Shown here: positions 45,776 through 54,673 of the stretch, piece by piece
Numbering within the stretch: the first letter of the stretch is position 1
Layout of the letters: every line of letters starts with the position of its first letter
Assembly: GCF_010729105.1 (NCBI RefSeq)
Contig: NZ_AP022573.1
Location: 3,720,001 to 3,784,000, forward strand
Reading direction: 5' to 3'
DNA length: 64,000 nucleotides
Source: Mycobacterium saskatchewanense
Lineage (GTDB): Bacteria; Actinomycetota; Actinomycetes; Mycobacteriales; Mycobacteriaceae
The notes under the pieces: generated by a model
What the model was told of the DNA's origin: nothing
Seen by the model: the letters and a program-made list of their open reading frames with translations, nothing else
Databases searched by the model: none
Program-made: the position numbers and the translations under genes

Positions 45776-46843
45776 GTGACGGCCGGAGATGGGGTTCGCG
45801 TGGTGAGGCTGCTGTCACGCCGCCTGCCCTGGCTCGACATCCTCGGCATCATCGCCATCGTCGTCGCCGCGACAGCGGTCGTGATCAAGAACCTGCCATC
45901 GGCGGAGACCAGCCAACTCCTCAACGTCTCTTACGACCCGACCCGTGAGTTATACGCCGCGATCGACAAAGCTTTCATCCCGCAGTATCGCGACCGCACC
46001 GGGATCACGTTGGACATCAAGGAATCTCACGGTGGTTCCGGCCGGCAGTTGCGTAGCGTCCTGGACGGCAGCCAGAAAGCCGGCGTCGTCTCTCTGGCGA
46101 CGATCGGCGACGTCCAGGCGTTGAGCCGGCGAGGGCTGGTCGCCGCCGACTGGCAGCACCGGCTGCCGAACAATTCCGTGCCCTACACGTCGACCATCGC
46201 CTTCGTCGTCCGTCGGGGCAACCCCAAGGGCATCCATGACTGGCCCGACCTGGTCAAGGCCGACGTGTCCGTAGTGACCCCCGATCCCCGCAGCTCGGGC
46301 AACGGCCAGTTGAGCGTCCTGGCCGCCTGGGGCAGCGTGACCACGCGCGGCGGCAGCCGGGCCCAGGCGACCAGTTACCTCAAGGCGCTTCTGCAGCATG
46401 TGACGGTGTCCGCCGCCGGTGCGCGCGGTGCGGCAGACAGCTTCGCGCTGGCCAGGCTCGGTGACGTGCAGCTGACTTGGGAGAACGAAGCGCTACGCGA
46501 GGTAGCAGCGAACAAGGACGAGTTGGAGCTGATCTACCCGCCGGTGAGCATCCTCGCCGAGCCCGCGGTCGCCTGGGTCGACGCGAACGTGACCGACGCC
46601 AAGAAGGCGGCGTGCGCCAAGGCATATCTCGACTTCTTGTTCAGTGACGCGGCGCAGGAGCAGGTGGCGCGATACGGCTACCGCCCAGTCAAACCGCAGA
46701 TCCTCGCCGCCCACGCCGACCGGCTGCCTCCGCTCACGCTCTTCCCGATCGGCGCGATCGCCAAGGACTGGAGCGATGCGCGCGAGCAGTTCTTCGGTAC
46801 CAACGGAATCCTCGAATCGTTGTCAGCGCCGGCAGGAACATAA
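45776..46843 (+). CDS. Sulfate-binding protein (SubI/Sbp-like), membrane-anchored
   Basis: 355 residues of the sulfate/thiosulfate periplasmic-binding family: [38 protein letters not shown] (sulfate-contact loop) and [10 protein letters not shown] are diagnostic. An N-terminal transmembrane anchor ([18 protein letters not shown], about 19-36) replaces the lipobox; no Cys is present there. SubI normally works with CysT/CysW/CysA. Here none is encoded, and a SulP permease follows 18 bases after the stop. The GTG start at 45776 is the first with the anchor intact. Confidence 0.87.
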   Translation: MTAGDGVRVVRLLSRRLPWLDILGIIAIVVAATAVVIKNLPSAETSQLLNVSYDPTRELYAAIDKAFIPQYRDRTGITLDIKESHGGSGRQLRSVLDGSQKAGVVSLATIGDVQALSRRGLVAADWQHRLPNNSVPYTSTIAFVVRRGNPKGIHDWPDLVKADVSVVTPDPRSSGNGQLSVLAAWGSVTTRGGSRAQATSYLKALLQHVTVSAAGARGAADSFALARLGDVQLTWENEALREVAANKDELELIYPPVSILAEPAVAWVDANVTDAKKAACAKAYLDFLFSDAAQEQVARYGYRPVKPQILAAHADRLPPLTLFPIGAIAKDWSDAREQFFGTNGILESLSAPAGT

Positions 46844-46861
46844 CGGAAAGAGCCGTACACG

Positions 46862-48637
46862 TTGAGCTTTGGTGTGAACTACGACTTGGTGAAAGGCCGG
46901 CACGACCTCGTTGCCGGTCTGACCGTCGCCGCCATCTCGTTTCCTCAGGCGATGGCTTATGCGCTGATCGCCGGGGTGGATCCCAGGTTCGGCGTGTACT
47001 CCGCGATCGTCGTGACGATCGTCGCCTCGATCTTCGGGTCCTCCTCGCATCTGATCAACGGCCCGACGAGCGCGATATCGCTACTGGTCTTCACGGCGCT
47101 GGCCTTCATCGATTCGGAGAACACCACCGAACTGTTCGAGGGGCTGTTCCTGCTGGCTGTTCTGGTCGGCGGCCTCCAGATCGTGATCAGCCTCTTCAGG
47201 CTCGGCAACCTCACCCGCTACATCTCCGAGTCCGTCATCATCGGCTTCATGGCCGCGGCCGCTTTCCTGCTGGCCGTGGGTCAACTGGGCAACGCGCTCG
47301 GTGTGCGCGACAAGGGCAACGGCCACATGCAGGTGCTCCACCGCGTGTGGCTGACCCTGACCCGCGGCGACCACATCAACTACCGGGCGCTGATACTCAG
47401 CGTCGCGGCGGTGGCACTGGCCGTGGTCCTGCGGAGGCTGGTGCAACGCTTCGGCTGGCCGCAGGTCGACATGCTCGCCGTCCTCATCATCACCGGGCTC
47501 ATCGCCTATCTCGCGGGGTGGTCGGTGGCCGGCGCGAACGGCCGTACCGCGGTGTCGGTGGCCGCCAAGATCCCGCGGAGCCTGCCGACCCCACACGTGC
47601 CCGACGTTCACACCAGCTGGTTGCCGCACCTGTCCACCGGTGCGCTGGCCATCGCCTTCGTCGGCATCATCGAGGCCCTGTCGATCGCCAAAGCGATTGC
47701 GTACCAGACCCAACAGAAGATCGACTACAACCGGCAGATCATGGCCGAGGGCCTGGCCAACCTCGCCGGGGGCTTCTTCCAAAGCCTGCCGGGCTCGGGT
47801 TCGTTGTCGCGGTCGGCGATCAACTTCCAGTCCGGCGCGCGCACACGCTTCTCCGGGATCGTTTCGGCCGCCACGGTGGCCGCGGCGTTGCTGTTGTTCG
47901 CACCGTTGCTGCGTTACGTTCCGCAGGCGGCGCTGGCCGGGCTGCTGCTTGTAACGGCTGCGCGGCTGGTCGATGTCAAGCGCCTGATCTACACGGTCAA
48001 GGCATCCCGCTATGACGCCGGCCTGGTGGTCGTCACCGCCTTCACCGGCGTCGCGGTCGATCTCGACAAATCAGTCCTGCTCGGCGTGATCCTGTCGATC
48101 CTGCTGTTCGTGCCGCGAGCGGCGAAGCTGAAGGCCAGGGAGCTCATCGTCACACCCGAACGCGTTGTGCGCGAACGCATCGCCGGCGACCCCGCCGACG
48201 CGTCGATCGTCATCTACGACCTGGAGGGCGAGCTGTTCTTCGGGGCCGCACCGGAATTGGATCGCTACCTGCTGGAGATCAGGAAGCGGATCCAGGCGGA
48301 TCAGATCAAGTATGTGGTGTTGCGGCTGAAGCGGGTACGCCACCCCGACGTGGTGTGCATCGAACGCATAGAGCACTTCCTCCGGGACGAGACGGCCCGC
48401 GGGGTGACGGTGCTGCTCGCCGGAGTGCGACCCGACACGCTCGGCGTCTTGACGAACGTTGGCTTCGGCAAGTGGTTTCCCGAGGGGCATGTCTTCCCCG
48501 AGGAAGACGAGGAGTTCTCCGCGACCCTCAAAGCGGTCCGCCACGCCCACAATGCGCTGGCCCAGCTGCGGCTGAAGGAGCCGTTCACGTCCGCGCCGGA
48601 ATTGGCCCCGCACCCGGACCTCTATTACCTCGTCTGA
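46862..48637 (+). CDS. SulP family sulfate/anion permease with STAS domain
   Basis: 591 residues. About 11-12 membrane helices (20-420) start with DLVAGLTVAAISFPQAMAYA, the SulP signature, and include SLPGSGSLSRSAINFQSGAR. The cytosolic STAS domain (about 440-560) begins with VIYDLEGELFFGAAPELDRY. It transports sulfate or another small anion. The TTG start follows GGAAAGAG by about 10 bases; a GTG four codons later is an alternative. It lies in an operon with the sulfate-binding protein, which suggests that the binding protein feeds this secondary permease. Confidence 0.9.
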   Translation: MSFGVNYDLVKGRHDLVAGLTVAAISFPQAMAYALIAGVDPRFGVYSAIVVTIVASIFGSSSHLINGPTSAISLLVFTALAFIDSENTTELFEGLFLLAVLVGGLQIVISLFRLGNLTRYISESVIIGFMAAAAFLLAVGQLGNALGVRDKGNGHMQVLHRVWLTLTRGDHINYRALILSVAAVALAVVLRRLVQRFGWPQVDMLAVLIITGLIAYLAGWSVAGANGRTAVSVAAKIPRSLPTPHVPDVHTSWLPHLSTGALAIAFVGIIEALSIAKAIAYQTQQKIDYNRQIMAEGLANLAGGFFQSLPGSGSLSRSAINFQSGARTRFSGIVSAATVAAALLLFAPLLRYVPQAALAGLLLVTAARLVDVKRLIYTVKASRYDAGLVVVTAFTGVAVDLDKSVLLGVILSILLFVPRAAKLKARELIVTPERVVRERIAGDPADASIVIYDLEGELFFGAAPELDRYLLEIRKRIQADQIKYVVLRLKRVRHPDVVCIERIEHFLRDETARGVTVLLAGVRPDTLGVLTNVGFGKWFPEGHVFPEEDEEFSATLKAVRHAHNALAQLRLKEPFTSAPELAPHPDLYYLV

Positions 48638-48645
48638 CGCCGCGG

Positions 48646-49473
48646 TCAGACTGCGGGGCTGCCCGCCTTGATCGCCGCGATGACACCGCCGTCGACGAGC
48701 AGGTCGGTGCCCGTGATGAAGGAGGCCTCCGGTCCGAGCAGGAACGCGGTCGCCGCCGCGATGTCGCCGGGGGTCCCCAGGCGGCCGGTCGCGGAGGCCG
48801 CGATCATCGCCCGCATGCCGTCGCCGACCGGGGAGGCGAGCTCCTGCTGACCCATCGGTGTGGAGATGACGCCCGGGCTGATCGAGTTGACCCGCGCGCC
48901 GCGGGCTCCCCACTGCGCGCTCGCGGCGCGCACTCGAACGTGGTTGGCCTGCTTCGCGATGCCGTAGGCGATGCCGGGTTCGGTGATCTTGTGGGGGCTG
49001 ACGAAATCGAGCCCGAGGAGGTCGCGGCCGGGGGTGTGGGCCAAGACGCGTTCCTGTTCGGCGGAGAGCGCCGGGAACATGTGACCCGCCATGCTGGCGA
49101 CGACGACACCCGCGCCGCCCGGAGCGACGACCTGGCCGAATTCTTCCAGCACGAGGGCGGTACCCAGGAGGTCGACGGCCAGGATCGCGGCGGCGGAGGC
49201 CTGCGCCGGGGACAGCCCCGCCGTGTGCACCACCTGGGTGACGGCGCCGAGCGAGGCGGCATGGTGGGCGAGCGCGCGGACGGAATCCGGCGACGAGACG
49301 TCGACGGCGCGGCTTTCGACGTGGTAACCGGCGCTTGTCAGCGCCCCGGCGACCGCGGTCAGCGCCGCCTCGTCCTTATCGGCCAATAGCACCGTTTTGC
49401 CGGGACCGAGGCGGTGGGCGATCGCCTGACCCATGCCGCCCACGCCGAGAACGGTCAACACCTCTCGAGCCAC
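48646..49473 (-). CDS. SDR family oxidoreductase
   Basis: 275 residues. The cofactor loop is variant (GVGGMGQAIAHRLG instead of TGxxxGxG), but the fold is SDR: VVASMAG for Ser and the active YGIAK (GIAYGIAKQANHV). C-terminal TGTDLLVDGG closes the domain. The same loop variant occurs in a few mycobacterial SDRs. Substrate unknown. It converges on the sulP gene, 8 bases apart. Confidence 0.83.
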   Translation of the reverse strand: MAREVLTVLGVGGMGQAIAHRLGPGKTVLLADKDEAALTAVAGALTSAGYHVESRAVDVSSPDSVRALAHHAASLGAVTQVVHTAGLSPAQASAAAILAVDLLGTALVLEEFGQVVAPGGAGVVVASMAGHMFPALSAEQERVLAHTPGRDLLGLDFVSPHKITEPGIAYGIAKQANHVRVRAASAQWGARGARVNSISPGVISTPMGQQELASPVGDGMRAMIAASATGRLGTPGDIAAATAFLLGPEASFITGTDLLVDGGVIAAIKAGSPAV

Positions 49474-49532
49474 TGGCGCTCCACATCCGTTTCGGTCTGG
49501 GTCGACTCGGGATGTTAGCCGGTCGCCGGCGC

Positions 49533-50828
49533 CTAAGTCGGCAGAACGGATTCCTCGTGGTGCGGATGACCGCTGTGCCGGACGGCCCTACCCTGGAACG
49601 GCGCGCGGAGGGTCGCGGCCAGGTGCCGGTGGTTGACAATCAACCCGGCGAGCGCCACCGCCGTGTAGACACCGCAGAGCAGGAGCCGCCCGTTCGTCGA
49701 GACGATCGGGAATTGGACGACGAACAGCACCAGCAGTGCCCACGCCGCGCTTCGGGGAAAACGCAGCGCCAGGATCAGCGCCACCCCCATCAGGGTTTGG
49801 GTGGCCGTGAGCAGCACCTCCTCGACCTGGCGGGAGTCGAGTGCCAGGGTGGGGCCGCCACCGCCGAGCAGGTGGGCCACCGGCAGCGATCCGACCAACA
49901 GCGTCCACTGGTTGACCTTCGAGGAGATCAGCGTGGCGATGGCCGCGGTGCCCTTGCCCCGCGCGGCGAAGATGATCGCGATGATGAATTCCGGGGCCTC
50001 GGAGGCCAGCGGGGCGAGCCACTGGACCAGCAGGAACCGATCGATGCCCAGTTCGGTGCCCGCCGCGACCAGGTTGTCGGCGAACGGCTTGGCGCACAGC
50101 AGGATCACCGCGCCGGACGTGAGGAACAGGCCGACGACCGCGACGCGCCGCCCCACGTCGGGGAGTTCGCCCAGCGCGGCGGCGGTACCGATGAGGTCGG
50201 GCTCTTCGACATCGCCGTGGCTGACCTTGTAGAGGTAGAACCCGAACCAGGCCAGCAGCGCGAGCCCCAGCCCCAGGTGGATCTGCCCGCTTGCCGGGAT
50301 GATGAACGCGACCAGGCCAGCGATGAGCAGAAACCCCAGTTCGACGCGATTGGCTGGCTGCAGCGCCAACCCGGCGGCCTTGCCCGCCCCGGACCTGCGC
50401 GCCGCCACCACACCGACCAGCACGACCACCGGCCAGCCCAGGCCCATCAGCAACCGGTTGGATCCGGTCATGTTGGCCGCGGCGTATTGCGTGTAGTCGG
50501 CGTTGTGGCCGGACACGTACGCGTAGTAGAGGTCGACCGCGTACTCCGGGAGGACGGCGACCAGCGCAAGGACCGCAATGGCGACCCCGCCGGAGACATC
50601 GATTTGCGCGGCCTCTGCGGCCCACGCCAGCAGGAAGCTGGCCGCGACGACGGCGGCACCGAACACCAGCAGGGCGGCGACCGGGTCCGGACGCAACCCG
50701 AGGAGCCGGACCACGACGGCCGGCACGATGAAGACCGCCGTGATCAGCGCCGACCGGGTCAGGGTGCGCGTGCCGGCGTGTGTCTTGGTCGAGGCGGCGG
50801 CAGCGGGCCTGTCGGTGATCATCGTCAT
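49533..50828 (-). CDS. Cation/proton (Ca2+:H+ or Na+/Ca2+) exchanger, CaCA superfamily
   Basis: 431 residues, about 11 membrane helices. The two inverted alpha-repeats contain ALVAVLPEYAVDLYYA (near 85) and APLASEAPEFIIAIIFAARG (near 285), with the ion-site Glu residues. It exchanges a divalent or monovalent cation for protons or sodium. Two Mets fit: 50828 and 50822; the second has the better spaced AAGG. The C-terminal tail (HPHHEESVLPT) is His-rich and could sense metal. A DtxR/IdeR-like box lies about 150 bases upstream. Confidence 0.85.
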   Translation of the reverse strand: MTMITDRPAAAASTKTHAGTRTLTRSALITAVFIVPAVVVRLLGLRPDPVAALLVFGAAVVAASFLLAWAAEAAQIDVSGGVAIAVLALVAVLPEYAVDLYYAYVSGHNADYTQYAAANMTGSNRLLMGLGWPVVVLVGVVAARRSGAGKAAGLALQPANRVELGFLLIAGLVAFIIPASGQIHLGLGLALLAWFGFYLYKVSHGDVEEPDLIGTAAALGELPDVGRRVAVVGLFLTSGAVILLCAKPFADNLVAAGTELGIDRFLLVQWLAPLASEAPEFIIAIIFAARGKGTAAIATLISSKVNQWTLLVGSLPVAHLLGGGGPTLALDSRQVEEVLLTATQTLMGVALILALRFPRSAAWALLVLFVVQFPIVSTNGRLLLCGVYTAVALAGLIVNHRHLAATLRAPFQGRAVRHSGHPHHEESVLPT

Positions 50829-50974
50829 CCTTCGGTTTGGGGGAGAGGTGCCGCTCGCCGGATCGATCTGCCTACCCAAGCTACCCCGCGACCGCCCATC
50901 CCAGCAACGCACGCCGCTGGCGCCGCACCGGCGTGTCGGAGTCCTTTCTTTGCTGGCCAGGGCGCTGCTAATGC

Positions 50975-50993
50975 CGAAGTTAGGCTGCCCTGA
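50975..50993. promoter_or_regulatory. DtxR/IdeR-like metal-repressor box
   Basis: CGAAGTTAGGCTGCCCTGA agrees with the 19-base IdeR consensus (TTAGGTTAGGCTAACCTAA) at 13 positions, including the GTTAGGCT core. It is about 150 bases upstream of the exchanger start. Regulation by IdeR or MntR-like protein is inference. Confidence 0.4.
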
Positions 50994-51144
50994 TTCTAAA
51001 GTTGGGCAAACCTTCCGCCGTCGACGGTCCGGGCCCCCGGATTCCGGCATTGGTCGCGACGTCGGCGCGATCGCAAACCCTGCGGCGCCGTCTGGCCGCA
51101 CGCGACCCCGGTCCACGCCGGGCGGCGGTCGCCGGGACCCGCAC

Positions 51145-51190
51145 CGTTCATTTTCTCGAGTTGTCGACGTTCATTTTCTCGAGTTGTCGA
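51145..51190 (+). repeat. Two tandem 23-bp direct repeats upstream of the LysR gene
   Basis: The unit CGTTCATTTTCTCGAGTTGTCGA (first copy 51145-51167) is repeated exactly at 51168-51190. Each unit contains palindromic CTCGAG and TCGA steps. They stand about 190 bases before the LysR start and 320 bases from the exchanger, and could be regulator binding sites. Confidence 0.8.
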
Positions 51191-51365
51191 TATGAATCCT
51201 CGAATGTTCGCTTCAGGTCGAGAAGTGTCGCCGCGGAGGAGCCAAGCGCCCGCGGATCGACGTCAGCGCCGCCGGCCCGGGTGCTCGCCGTGCTCGAGCT
51301 CCCGGCGAGGCCGAAGCCGTATCGTGGGCGGTAAGTCGCGCTTCCGACCGCTGGTGAGAGGCGCT

Positions 51366-51371
51366 TACGCT
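51366..51371 (+). promoter_or_regulatory. -10-like TACGCT, leaderless start for lysR
   Basis: TACGCT fits TANNNT and lies 6 bases before the ATG at 51378. There is no ribosome site, so the transcript probably starts at the ATG. Confidence 0.45.
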
Positions 51372-51377
51372 CGCGGT

Positions 51378-52325
51378 ATGGAACTGCGGCAGCTGCGCTA
51401 TTTCGTGGCCGTCGCCGAGGAACTGCACTTCGGCCGCGCCGCCCAGCGGGTGCATATCTCGGGGCCGGCGCTGTCGCAGCAGATCCTCGCGCTGGAGCGC
51501 GAACTGGGCACCGACCTGTTCGTGCGCGACCGGCGCAGCGTCCGCCTCAACGAAGCGGGACGCTCCCTGCTCGCCGACGCCCGCCGGATCTTGTCGATGG
51601 CCGACGATGCCAAGCGCCGACTACAACGGGCCGCCGCGTCGAGCTCGCCGGTGCGCCTGGGCTACGTCAGCTGGTTACCCGAAGACATCACCGGCATCGT
51701 CGGCCCGTCCGTGGCGTTGCGCCTCGACGAATGGGTGTTGCCGTCGCACACGCAGGCCGACCGCGTCGCGGAAGGCACGCTCGACGTCGCGCTGGCGTGG
51801 GTCACCGCCGAACATATCGGCGCGCGGGAGCTGACCGCGCATCCGCTCCGTCTCGAGCCGTTGCACGCCGTCCTACCCGGGCAGAGTTCCTCGGAACCCG
51901 TTGCCGCCCAAGGTATCAAGGTGCTCGTCGACGCCGACGAGTCGGCATGGTCGTCGTGGAATCGATTCGCCGGGGACTTCGCCGCGCACACCGGCGCCCG
52001 CATCGTGAGGATCGACGACGGTGGCGTCACCGGGGTCGCGTTCTACGCTCATGTCCGCAGGATCGGCGCCCCGGTGCTGGCGTCACCCAAGCGGCACACC
52101 GCGGCACTTCCCCCGAGTCTGGGCCGGCGACCCGTCGCCGCGCCGGTACCCCTGTGGACGTGGTCGCTGCTGCACCGCAAGGACGACGACCGGCCCGGTG
52201 TTCGCGGTGTGGTGGAGTCCCTGCTGGCGGCCGCACGTGGCCGCGATTGGCTGACAGCGCCGGCCGAGCGGTGGTGGGTCCCGCCCGACGACCCACACCT
52301 GCGCGCCCTCAGCGACCTGCGGTAG
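51378..52325 (+). CDS. LysR family transcriptional regulator
   Basis: 315 residues. MELRQLRYFVAVAEELHFG and AAQRVHISGPALSQQILALE are the LysR winged helix, followed by the linker helix. The effector domain is shorter than usual and divergent (LPEDITGIVGPSVALRLDEW), consistent with a less common subgroup. The target may be the upstream exchanger gene, which diverges from it, or the MmgE gene 91 bases downstream. Confidence 0.87.
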   Translation: MELRQLRYFVAVAEELHFGRAAQRVHISGPALSQQILALERELGTDLFVRDRRSVRLNEAGRSLLADARRILSMADDAKRRLQRAAASSSPVRLGYVSWLPEDITGIVGPSVALRLDEWVLPSHTQADRVAEGTLDVALAWVTAEHIGARELTAHPLRLEPLHAVLPGQSSSEPVAAQGIKVLVDADESAWSSWNRFAGDFAAHTGARIVRIDDGGVTGVAFYAHVRRIGAPVLASPKRHTAALPPSLGRRPVAAPVPLWTWSLLHRKDDDRPGVRGVVESLLAAARGRDWLTAPAERWWVPPDDPHLRALSDLR

Positions 52326-52416
52326 GAATCCCGCCGAAGCACACGTAAGGGATTGGTCCTGGACGGCGGCCCGTAGGTGCGCTTCGGTGGATGTAGCACG
52401 GCGTGGGAGGCGAAAA

Positions 52417-53826
52417 ATGGTGGCACACAAGTACCTTGTAGAGGAGCTGGCCGACTTCGTCGTCGGCGCGGAGCCCGCGGACCTGGCCGGCCGGGCCAGG
52501 GCGCTGCTCAAACGCAACGTGCTCGACAGCATCGCGTGCGCCGCCGGCTCGCTGGACGGCGAACTGATTCCGACCATCCGGCAACAGACCGACGAGTTCA
52601 GCGGCGTTCCCACGGCGACGCTGGTCGGCGGCGGCCGGGCGTCGGTGGACCAGGCCGCTTTCTTCAATGCGGTGCTGGTGCGCTACCCCGACCTGCTCGA
52701 CACCTACCTGACTTCCGGAGGGCTGTGCCACCCCGCCGACAACTTCGGGCCGGTGCTGGCCGTGGCCGAGCACACCGGCGCCGGCGGGGGCGACTTCCTC
52801 CTCGCGCTCGCGATCGCCTACGAGGTTCAGTGTCGGTTCAGCGCTCAGGTTCCCGTCATGGCGCGTGGCCTCAATCATGCTCTGCAGCTGTCGATGTCGG
52901 TCGCCGCGGGCGCGGCGAAGCTGCTCGGGTTGGACGCCGAACAGACGGCCAACGCCATTGCGGCGGCCGCCGCCGACAACGTGTCGCTGGCGGCGGTGCA
53001 CGCCGAGCCCGTCGCGCACTGGAAGGGCATCTCGCCGGCCATCACGGGCATGCGCGCGGTGTACACCACGATGCTGGCCCGCCGCGGCGTCACCGGGCCC
53101 AAGGCGCTGTTCGAAGGACCGCACGGCCTGACGCAGCTGTTCGAGCAGCCGATCGATCTGCGCACCGACGACCGCGCGCTCGCCTGCGTCGAGGAAACGT
53201 ACCTGAAGAAGTACTGCGCGCTCATCCACGGCCAGGTCGTCATCGACGCCGTGCTCGCAATTCGCGGCGACCACGCTCTGCGCGGCCACGACGTCGCGCG
53301 GGTCGACCTCGAGGTGTTCCAGGGCGCGTATGACTTCGCCGGCGGCGGCGCCTACGGGGACAAGAGCCGGCCGCTGACCAAGGAGCAGGCCGACTACAAC
53401 CTCAAGTATCTGAGCGCCGTGGCGCTTCTGGATGGGGGAGTCGGGCCCGAACAGCTGGAAAACGAACGGGTTCGGCGCGACGACGTGCAGGACCTGCTGG
53501 CCCGGGTGGACGTGAAGCCGGGCGCCGACCTGACCTCCGACTATCCCCGGCGCACCGCCGCGCGCGTACGCGTGGTGACCCGCGACGGGCGCGAATTCAG
53601 CAGGGAGCAAGCCGATTACGAGGGATCCCCGACGCGGCCCCTGTCCTGGGAGCGGGTCGTCGACAAGTTCGCCTGGCTCGCCGAGCCCTTCTGTGGCGAG
53701 GCGTTGCGGGCCGACATCGTCGCCGCGGTCGATCGGCTGGAGGACATCACCGTTGCGGACCTGGCCGGCCTGCTGGGGGCGGTGAGCCCCACTCCGCGTG
53801 TTCGGCGCAGTAGGCCGCGGTTCTGA
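52417..53826 (+). CDS. MmgE/PrpD family protein
   Basis: 469 residues. The family includes 2-methylcitrate dehydratase and related hydro-lyases/decarboxylases. The all-helical first domain has ARALLKRNVLDSIACAAGS and the RYPDLLDTY loop; the active-site-like motif KKYCALIHGQVVIDA (about 270-285) and PLTKEQADYN follow. ATG 52417 has GGGAGGCG 5 bases before it, and ten extra upstream codons are unlikely. It does not lie in a prp operon, so the substrate is probably a different hydroxy-acid or diacid. Confidence 0.87.
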   Translation: MVAHKYLVEELADFVVGAEPADLAGRARALLKRNVLDSIACAAGSLDGELIPTIRQQTDEFSGVPTATLVGGGRASVDQAAFFNAVLVRYPDLLDTYLTSGGLCHPADNFGPVLAVAEHTGAGGGDFLLALAIAYEVQCRFSAQVPVMARGLNHALQLSMSVAAGAAKLLGLDAEQTANAIAAAAADNVSLAAVHAEPVAHWKGISPAITGMRAVYTTMLARRGVTGPKALFEGPHGLTQLFEQPIDLRTDDRALACVEETYLKKYCALIHGQVVIDAVLAIRGDHALRGHDVARVDLEVFQGAYDFAGGGAYGDKSRPLTKEQADYNLKYLSAVALLDGGVGPEQLENERVRRDDVQDLLARVDVKPGADLTSDYPRRTAARVRVVTRDGREFSREQADYEGSPTRPLSWERVVDKFAWLAEPFCGEALRADIVAAVDRLEDITVADLAGLLGAVSPTPRVRRSRPRF

Positions 53827-53881
53827 CCGTCGCGCGCGCCCCCTTGCGTGGCTCGCCGCCCGCGCTGGATGATCGGTGGCC

Positions 53882-54646
53882 ATGCGCAACGATCGCGGCA
53901 TCAACCGGTGGGAGCTGGTCACCTGCGGGATACAGGGACACGTCACCTATGCGCCCGACGACACGGCCCTCGCCGACAGGCTGAGCGGCAACACCGGACT
54001 GGGTGAGGTGTGGCGCTGCCTGCGCTGCGGAGAGTTCACCCTCGGGGAACCCGAGGGGCGCGGCCAGGCCGACGACGCGCCGATGATCTTGCGCGGCAAG
54101 GCTTTACGGCAGGCCATCATCCTTCGCGCCCTCGCGGTGGAGCGCCTCTTCCGGGCGGTGGCGATCGCCTTGGCGGCGTACGCGGTGTGGAAGTTCCGGG
54201 GCGCCCGCGGGGCCATCCAGGCCACCCTCGACCGTGACCTGCCGGTGTTCCGCGCGGCCGGATTCAGGGTCGATCAGATGACGATCGTGCACGAGCTGGA
54301 GAAGGCGCTCGCCGCACGCCCCTCCACCTTGGCGTTGCTGACCGCGATGCTGGCCGCCTACGCGCTCATCGAGGTGGTGGAGGCCGTCGGGCTGTGGCTG
54401 CTGAAGCGGTGGGGCGAGTATTTCGCCGTGGTGGCCACGTCGGTTTTCCTGCCGCTGGAGCTGCACGACCTGGCCAAGGGCATCACGATGACCCGATTGG
54501 TGACCTTCACCATCAACGTCGCCGCCGTGGTCTACCTGTTGGTGTCGAAGCGCCTGTTCGGCCTGCGCGGTGGGCGCAAGGCCTACGACGCGGAGCGGCG
54601 CGGCGAACAGTTGCTCGACGTGGAACGGGCCGCCGCCCGGGCGTGA
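53882..54646 (+). CDS. DUF2127 domain membrane protein
   Basis: 254 residues. The N-terminal segment has a zinc-ribbon-like CxxC (RCLRCG, Cys46 and Cys49) plus Cys15, then DUF2127 with about four membrane helices (LRALAVERLFRAVAIALAAY, TLALLTAMLAAYALIEVVEA, LPLELHDLAKGIT, VYLLVSKRL). Function is unknown; it may sense redox state or metal. The ATG two codons after a GTG is preferred. The SDR gene follows 27 bases later. Confidence 0.8.
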   Translation: MRNDRGINRWELVTCGIQGHVTYAPDDTALADRLSGNTGLGEVWRCLRCGEFTLGEPEGRGQADDAPMILRGKALRQAIILRALAVERLFRAVAIALAAYAVWKFRGARGAIQATLDRDLPVFRAAGFRVDQMTIVHELEKALAARPSTLALLTAMLAAYALIEVVEAVGLWLLKRWGEYFAVVATSVFLPLELHDLAKGITMTRLVTFTINVAAVVYLLVSKRLFGLRGGRKAYDAERRGEQLLDVERAAARA

Positions 54647-54673
54647 TCTCGCTCGGCTCGAACGGAGATTCCA

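Larger units (their letters stand above)
50829..51377. other. Long intergenic region with metal-box-like and direct-repeat motifs
   Basis: 549 bases without a convincing gene, between the exchanger and the LysR gene. It holds an IdeR/DtxR-like site (50975-50993), two 23-bp direct repeats in an AT-rich patch (51145-51190) and a leaderless-type -10 (51366-51371). AAGTT-A/G-GGC occurs at 50977 and 50999. Small open frames across it have no ribosome sites. Confidence 0.6.

Noticed and set aside
51145..51190. CRISPR-like repeats
   Set aside because: Two directly abutting 23-mers without spacers and without cas genes.
51145..51190. Third copy of the 63-bp hairpin repeat (shares TCGAGTTGT)
   Set aside because: Only nine bases are shared and there is no second arm at the right distance.
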